This document shows positions 58,373 to 64,000 of a stretch of DNA of 64,000 bases, in pieces (the stretch's first letter is position 1; the number at the start of each line of letters is the position of its first letter). The notes beneath the pieces are model-generated. The model did not search any database. It saw nothing but the letters and a program-made list of their open reading frames with translations, and was not told where the DNA came from. Where the stretch lies: the NCBI GenBank assembly GCA_003988855.1, contig QYAI01000129.1:1-64000 (forward strand), written 5' to 3'. This DNA comes from Arachnopeziza araneosa. Lineage: Eukaryota; Ascomycota; Leotiomycetes; Helotiales; Arachnopezizaceae. The position numbers and the translations under genes were made by a program.

Positions 58373-60484
58373 TCAAGGAAACAGCTTCAAAAGATAACGA
58401 TACCAGCTTTCGTCTACCTTAATCTTGTACTTATCGCAATCTCGCAGAATTTGAACAATCTGAGAACTCCTATATTGAAAAGTCGACCCATAACGTTCTC
58501 TCTCATCTTCCATAACTTCGATGATGAATTTGTTCATTTCAAGGTGTTTCGATGCTACATAAGAGAGAATTGTGTTCGTAATGTACTCGGCTGCGTCTGC
58601 AGGCAGCTGCACAGATTCTTTCTTGAGATCAATCGGATCGGACCATTCTGCACTGCTCCCGTTGAGAAATTGGAAGGCGATCTTCCACCAATGATAAGCA
58701 GGTATTTCGGCCAACTCAGATTTACTTTCCCACCAAATCTGATCTACTTCTTCTAGAAGAGTAGCATCCAAAAGAAGTTTGACAGCGGTATCCCGGAGAG
58801 GTTTGTCGCATGCTTTCGCTGCAAGATATATAGGGAGGTCGCCATTTGAATTAGGTAGCATAGGGTCTGCTCCGCGCTCAAGCAAAAGAGTTACAATTTC
58901 CCTATATGGCAAAGAGCAAGAATTTTTTAAGTATAATGTAAGTGTTGTTTCGCCAGCCTTACTTTTCTGGTTTATCTTTGCGCCGCGCCGAATCAAAACC
59001 TTCAAGCACTCTAATGCCTTCAATGATATGGAACTCCGGGCGTTCTTGACGATAGTATGCATTGGGTATTCGCCTTCAGGGTCAGGTGTATCAACAGACA
59101 CTTTCTCGCAGAGTATTTTGACCAAACTAGAGCAACGAAATGGGTTTATAAAGCATTTTTCAATCAATGCCCCAAAAATCCCCTGGCCAGAAGCAAGCGT
59201 TCTTTCAAAATCTGCCCCCTGAGCAATGAACGTCTTGAAAATTTCGCTTAATGCCTTTGGATTCGGTTGGCCTAATCGTTCAAGTTTGTATTCCACAAAG
59301 AGTTCGAAGGGCAACGTTCCGGTTGAAGTCGGAAGTGATATATCTGCCCCGTTCTCTAAGAATAAAGCAACATACTGAGAATGGCATCTCTCTTCGGAGG
59401 TCGCAGGTGCCAATATAAGCTCGAATGGAGATTTTCCTTGGCCATCTCGAATATTCACGTCGGCGCCAGCATGAACAAGCTGCTCAATAGAGGAGTTTTG
59501 GGTTGGCTGTCAAGGGAGGCGGTCGAAATTGAGAGATGCAAGGGAGAGTTTCCGTCGCTGTCCGTGCTGGAGACTTCTGGATAAGAAGTGAGTAGAATTT
59601 TCAAAGCTCTCGGAAATTTCACTGCTAGATGCAATGGAGTTTGGCCTAATTTGTTTCGGGCCTTCGCATTGGCTCCGCGTTTCAGCAACAGGCGAATGAT
59701 GGATAGCCAGCCTTTTTCGGAAGCGAGGTGAAGTGGGTATTGCCCTTCTCGGTCTGGGATATTTGGATTTGATCCTAAGGCTAGTTGATTTTCGACGTCT
59801 TTAATAGATCGTTTGAGAATAGCGTAGTGCAATGTTGTGCGCCCACTTTCGTCAAGCTGGTCGGGGGCGAGAGGTGGCTGAGGTGGAAGGACATGACCAT
59901 ACGGGTTCGAATGGTCGTGATGCGCGGCGGGAACGTTTGCGAATATATGGGAATTTTGGGACAGTTGTCCGAAGTTTGGTGATGGTTGCTCAACTTGATC
60001 AGGGATTGGTCCGTATCCTGACATGGAAGGAAGCCAAGTATTAGCATCGCTAGACGACGAGAGCAATGAGGAATGACTAGTTGTACTGGTGAGTTATGTC
60101 AGGTTCAGGTCTAAATTTAAAGAAACCTGAGAAAGGGTGCTACTACTGATGTAGTTATCTGATTTACTTACTGAAAGGCCATCTCGGACATAGCATTGTC
60201 CACATTTGAAAGTTGAGATGTGCCTGATCGAATGACGCGATCACCTTGCAACAGTCGGCCCACCATGTCTTGTCGTCTAATGAAACCCCATTCTTTCAGT
60301 TTTGTGCGGTATGATCGAATACTGTGTTTGTGGTGAGTAGGATGACACCAAAACCGGTGGTAACTTACGAGGCGCTAAATCCATGGTTCTGGTGGAGCGA
60401 ATCTCTTACTTCGCGAAGACTTCTTTTCTGGGTTACATATAAGCTGAATATCGTCGGCTTTACTCGGTCCCACCCAATCGGCAT
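58373..60484 (-). CDS. Clr5-domain ankyrin-repeat protein, apparent frameshift
   Basis: Exons: 60484-60369, 60321-60172, 60085-58373. The first two exons encode a Clr5 domain (about residues 3-55): WDRVKPTIFSLYVTQKRSLR, HGFSASIRSYRTKLKEWGF. After a Ser/Pro/His linker come ankyrin repeats: GRTTLHYAI, GQYPLHLASEKGWLSIIRLL, GQTPLHLAVKF, GNSPLHLSIS, then in another frame LVHAGADVNIRDGQG, LFLENGADI, LIRRGAKINQ, LLLERGADPMLP. The switch lies at about 59490-59515 and no GT-AG intron fits without deleting an intact repeat, so a one-base indel or assembly error is likely. Clr5-ankyrin proteins are abundant in filamentous ascomycetes and mostly uncharacterised. The C-terminal ~150 residues carry no repeat. 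Confidence 0.75.
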
Positions 60485-61372
60485 TTTGTTTTGCGATGGA
60501 TCTTTGGTAGATGTATGAATTAATTAGGTCAAGCTCTAAGGTAGGAGAATGACTTGATTAAAAGGCCGAGGGTGAAAGCGCTGCAAAACGTTGCAATAAA
60601 AATAAGAAGCAGCTAGCCAGCGGCCTTCCCTCTTTATACAACTCAGCGAAGGAAAGGCGGGAATCGAATTGAGCAAAATCTGCAGCCTCACTCTCGGCTG
60701 CCAGAAGATGATTGGGCTGGGGTGGCAGTGTGCAAGCCACGATTGCACTACTCGTAATTTGGAGGCCGCATTGCACACATTACATTCAGGCATAGACCGT
60801 CAGCAAGAGCAACGTCGGACATGGACGAGTAGAGAGTGCATTTTTGCACATAGCGCAAGCGACATTGCACACATTTCAAGGAATGTTTTTCAGATCAGAG
60901 GTAAAAACATGCTTCAGCTTTCGAAATTAGTGCAAACAGTGCAGTTGTGGCTTGCTTATCGGCGATGTGACTGGATGGCGATGTGACTGGATGGCTCGAT
61001 GCGCGTACGGGGTAGTTACCTGCGCCGCATCAAACCAGAGCCAGATGGCAGTTCAACATCCAACAATACCCAGCTAATCATGGGAACGAGGAAAGAAGTC
61101 GCTCGAAGGATGGAAATGTGTGCAATGAGGCTTCTCGGCAAAGGAAAAAGTCATGTCTGCTTCCTAGCAGATTCAATAGGCGGCCGACAAAAGTGTACAA
61201 TGGGCGTCGTATATCTTGCCACACCCAAAAGGCGGTTGCTAGAAGAATTCCATATTCTCCAAGTACGAGAATTTGACAGCATCTTCATATCTCCCCTCAG
61301 TACTATTCTTTGCCAAAAGTCCCTCGAGACTCCTCTCATTCGTCTTGCTTCACCTTTCAAGCGCATTGAAAT
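60485..61372. promoter_or_regulatory. Divergent interval between Clr5-ankyrin gene and paralogue 2
   Basis: About 890 bases between start codons. Around 60965-60990 the string CGATGTGACTGGATGG is nearly duplicated back to back. Short open frames are present; no gene is supported. Confidence 0.4.
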
Positions 61373-62166
61373 ATGACCGAACAAATGGAGCATAGTGACG
61401 CTCTTTCAGCCCACACCGAGTCAAGTTATGATTCTGAAGTAAGTCGTGTTTGTCATGCCTGTGTCAAGAGCGTATAGTATTGGACTCTTCCACCCACTTG
61501 AAGCCTTGCCATCATATCTCTGACTTTTCTTTCCGACAGCAACGAATCCACGACTTCCATTCACAACAACGGCATGCAACCTCTGCTACCGATGTTAATG
61601 CCGCGTGGCTGAACGCCGATCTTTTACATATTGCAGCTTGGACTATCGGAGAATCTCAGCGTTCGGCCCATCCATTGCACACTTCCACAATGGCGATCCA
61701 CAGTTCAAGAGAGACTTTCGTTGAGCCATATCAGCAATCAACTCCGCAAATCTACAATTCCACGGTCATGCTCCACAACCCCAGCTCTGAAGAAAGAGGT
61801 TGCCCAGATTTGGCCGAGGCGGAAATCATACCATATGACGCCACGTCCCATAACCAGCTCTCTCAAAACCCATCCATAGCATCCACATCACATCTTACAC
61901 CAACAGCGTGGCGAGATCATATCCCAGAGCAATTCTGGACATCGTGCTCATCGAGCTGCCTCTTCGATCAACCCGGCTCCATGACATCAACCTGGTCCAT
62001 CGATGGCAGACAGAAACTCCAGTCACCGACAACATACAACCTCACTCATTCGACGTACGAGAATGATCGTCTTGTTGAAATTCAACAGCCCAGCATGGCA
62101 GTATCAGAGACGTCTCTGTTGACATCGTTTAGCTCTCATGGTGTAATGAAAGATAGCGAGAAATAG
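61373..62166 (+). CDS. Hypothetical protein with DLLHIAAW motif (paralogue 2)
   Basis: Join: 61373-61438, 61540-62166; 693 bases, 230 residues. No known family. Exon 1 is 22 codons (MTEQMEHSDALSAHTESSYD). After a 101-base intron the protein has an N-terminal DVNAAWLNADLLHIAAWT, which matches the C-terminal motif of the 81-residue gene at 57519. The rest is Ser/Thr/His/Pro-rich and probably disordered. The two genes look like an ancient duplication, one shorter than the other. No signal peptide or membrane span. Confidence 0.65.
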
Positions 62167-62423
62167 GATTCCTGTGAGAGAAGCTTCTGTGAATCGTTCT
62201 TTGATGTTGTTTTATGGTTATTGATCTGGTTGTTTCGGGCAGAATATGATAGACTTATGATACTTTTGCGAAGGAGCGGTGCCATAAGGCTATGATTAAA
62301 TGTTTTTATCTATCCACTTCATGCTAGCGTACCAAGTTCTTATCACTTAGGTCATCTGGCATCTATCCTGTTCAGCCTCACATATCTATACCAAAACTCC
62401 TTTGATGCATTTGACAGAACCAC

Positions 62424-64000
62424 TCATCTCCTTTGTATTTGCTCTGTCGCTGCTCTTCTCACCGTCCCTGGTCCCATTCCACCTGCAGGTGTGGGCAATT
62501 CCCCTCTGTCCCGTGCAGTATCTCTTGTCACAGCCTGAGGACTCACAATTCCTGTTCTCGGGTCTATTCTCCCTCCACTGCCGAGAACATCCACCGAATT
62601 CACTCCACTCCCTTCCGGAATATCTGGCATATCGTTCACAGAATCTTTCATCCCAGCTTCGAGATCATCAAGTCTGGTTCCTTCCTCTGCGGAACCAAGC
62701 TTGGATTTACCACGAGAAAAAAATCGATTTCGATGTGTTCGGTCGGAACTTATGATTTTTGAGAGATTGGAAGAGTCGCGACTCGAAGTACGAGCCAAAG
62801 ACTCTTCGCTTTGACGCATACCTGTACGAGCTGGTCCTAGAGAAGGAGAAGAAGTCGTGACAGTGGGAGGCAATCGAGGTTTGGGATCATCATAAACGTC
62901 ACCGAAATCAGCGCCAGATGAGATGGCTGACATGCCAAGAGAGAAATCTACACGTTTGCCCATTGCGGAGATGGACTCACCTCGCTGACGAGAGGTTGAA
63001 GCACCACGGTGGCGGAGGATTGATGGGTAGGAGCGGAGGGAGGGTTCAGGGCCAGGAGGTGAAACAAACGGTGGTTCGCGAGCCAATGACCCAGATCGAG
63101 GACCGGGGCCAGGAGATTGACCATCTTGAACAGCCGGAGCATTGGGATAAGCGCCCGAAAGATACATTGGAAAATCTTCCGCGGCGCCTGCTAGACGCAT
63201 ACGGGGACCTTCAATGCCAAGCTCGTTCATTGTAACCATCATTGCACAAATGAATTTATTTCGTCTCTGCAGGCGAAGCAATTCGTTTTGCCAGTTGGAT
63301 TTGTAGAAGAAGACAACATTGAGGGTAATTGAGTAAGCTTCGTAAATCGTTGTAAGCTCCGTGAGGATATTCTTCTGATATTCTCTGTTCTCAGACCCGA
63401 CAAACTCGAGGAGACGCTGACGAAGGCTGTCAATTTGCTCAAGTGTGGTTCCAAACTTGATAGTTACAGGAACAGCTTCGGCGAGACCACCAGACCGGCG
63501 TTGATTTAGAATAAAAAGCGTGTTAAGATATGAGTTTGGTGCTTGAACAACATGACCCTCCATCTTTTTGAACTCGGTAAAAAGAAGTGAGATCTCCTTG
63601 ACAAAATAGTCATCTCCTTTGAGCTGAGATCCAGTGTTTCCATAGATCGTGACTCGGTCGCCAACATCAAAAGGATGTTTGACGAAGACGAAGATGATCG
63701 ATTGGAGGAATTCTTGAGCAGTGGCTTGGAAGAGCCATGAAAGAGCGAGGATAGTGGAACCAGCCGATGTTAGGACTCCAGAAGCGGAGGTTGAAATGAG
63801 GGAGATGAATATGAGGATAGTAATAACAGTAACAATGAAGAAGAGAACGTCGTCAAGTTTGGAGACAACTGAGTCAAGGTCTTTGAGAGAGGCTGTGATA
63901 GCTTTACGCTCACGACCAATCTCAACACAGACCGCTTCTAGCTCTTCCATTGAAATGTCTCCATTCAGATCCTTGTCAAACATAGTAAAAGCTGCGTCAG
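62424..64000 (-). CDS. MscS-like mechanosensitive channel with EF-hand, 5' end outside window
   Basis: The frame is open to the right edge, so only the C-terminal part is present. The visible protein starts inside an EF-hand (DAAFTMFDKDLNGDISMEEL, with the Ca-binding loop DKDLNGDISMEE), followed by hydrophobic helices (VLFFIVTVITILIFISLIS, ILALSWLFQATAQEFLQSII) and the MscS pore-lining/beta region (FVKHPFDVGDRVTIYG, HVVQAPNSYLNTLFI). A ~250-residue disordered Ser/Pro/Arg-rich tail follows. This order (membrane helices, EF-hand, MscS domain) is that of fungal Msy1/Msy2-type channels, which act in the ER during osmotic shock. The missing N-terminus should hold the first transmembrane helices. 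Confidence 0.92.
   Translation of the reverse strand, partial: DAAFTMFDKDLNGDISMEELEAVCVEIGRERKAITASLKDLDSVVSKLDDVLFFIVTVITILIFISLISTSASGVLTSAGSTILALSWLFQATAQEFLQSIIFVFVKHPFDVGDRVTIYGNTGSQLKGDDYFVKEISLLFTEFKKMEGHVVQAPNSYLNTLFILNQRRSGGLAEAVPVTIKFGTTLEQIDSLRQRLLEFVGSENREYQKNILTELTTIYEAYSITLNVVFFYKSNWQNELLRLQRRNKFICAMMVTMNELGIEGPRMRLAGAAEDFPMYLSGAYPNAPAVQDGQSPGPGPRSGSLAREPPFVSPPGPEPSLRSYPSILRHRGASTSRQRGESISAMGKRVDFSLGMSAISSGADFGDVYDDPKPRLPPTVTTSSPSLGPARTGMRQSEESLARTSSRDSSNLSKIISSDRTHRNRFFSRGKSKLGSAEEGTRLDDLEAGMKDSVNDMPDIPEGSGVNSVDVLGSGGRIDPRTGIVSPQAVTRDTARDRGELPTPAGGMGPGTVRRAATEQIQRR

Noticed and set aside
1..64000. tRNA genes, rRNA, CRISPR arrays or bacterial operons
   Set aside because: No cloverleaf arms with the T-arm consensus were found by eye in intergenic DNA, no spaced repeats exist, and the gene structure is eukaryotic throughout.

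Overview
The window looks like a filamentous ascomycete (Pezizomycotina) chromosome segment. The evidence is short GT-AG introns (mostly 42-110 bases) with CTAAC/CTAAT-like branch sites, families confined to or typical of these fungi (PalC, Clr5-ankyrin, SesA-patatin, LysM proteins, subgroup-C-like chitinase, Zn2Cys6 factors), and an AT-rich block that resembles DNA mutated by repeat-induced point mutation (RIP). A leotiomycete is my best guess, but it is only an inference. Exon joins were made by hand from splice consensus, reading phase and family motifs; nearly all close to an exact multiple of three, and the exceptions are reported.

Layout. 1-4.5 kb: gene-free, very AT-rich decayed repeat DNA whose strand composition flips near 2 kb, with a TG...CA LTR-like island at 4.0-4.1 kb. 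5.2-9.9 kb (-): a 1441-residue SesA-patatin protein of NLR-like flavour. 10.1-11.2 kb: transposon debris, a frameshifted DDE transposase joined to an antisense Ty3/gypsy pol fragment. 11.8-12.5 kb: a 2EXR-like protein. 12.9-27.3 kb: four secreted-protein genes arranged as two divergent pairs: a six-LysM protein (-) with an unknown 404-residue secreted protein (+), then a five-LysM protein (-) with a giant hevein/GH18 chitinase (+) of about 35 exons. 27.5-37.7 kb: F-box-like protein, diaminopropionate ammonia-lyase-like enzyme, short-chain dehydrogenase, Aim6-like phosphodiesterase, NmrA/isoflavone-reductase-like oxidoreductase, NUDIX hydrolase. 37.9-46.5 kb: conserved housekeeping genes: PalC, a small hydrophilic protein, two TFIID subunits head to head, mitochondrial ribosomal protein mL54, a complex I subunit, and a nucleolin/Gar2-like RNA-binding protein. 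48.1-56 kb: an RBR ubiquitin ligase, a Zn2Cys6 transcription factor and a single-pass membrane protein. 57.5-62.2 kb: a Clr5-ankyrin gene with an apparent frameshift, flanked by two small genes that share a motif. 62.4-64.0 kb: a MscS-like mechanosensitive channel cut by the right edge.

How genes may work together. The LysM/chitinase block is the most distinctive unit: secreted chitin binders, a chitin hydrolase built like killer-toxin-type chitinases, and an unrecognised secreted protein, which together could act in fungus-fungus antagonism or wall remodelling (inference). TAF7 and the histone-fold TAF share one promoter interval and belong to the same complex. The left 12 kb, decayed repeats next to an NLR-like gene, looks like a fast-evolving compartment; the right two thirds look like stable core genome.
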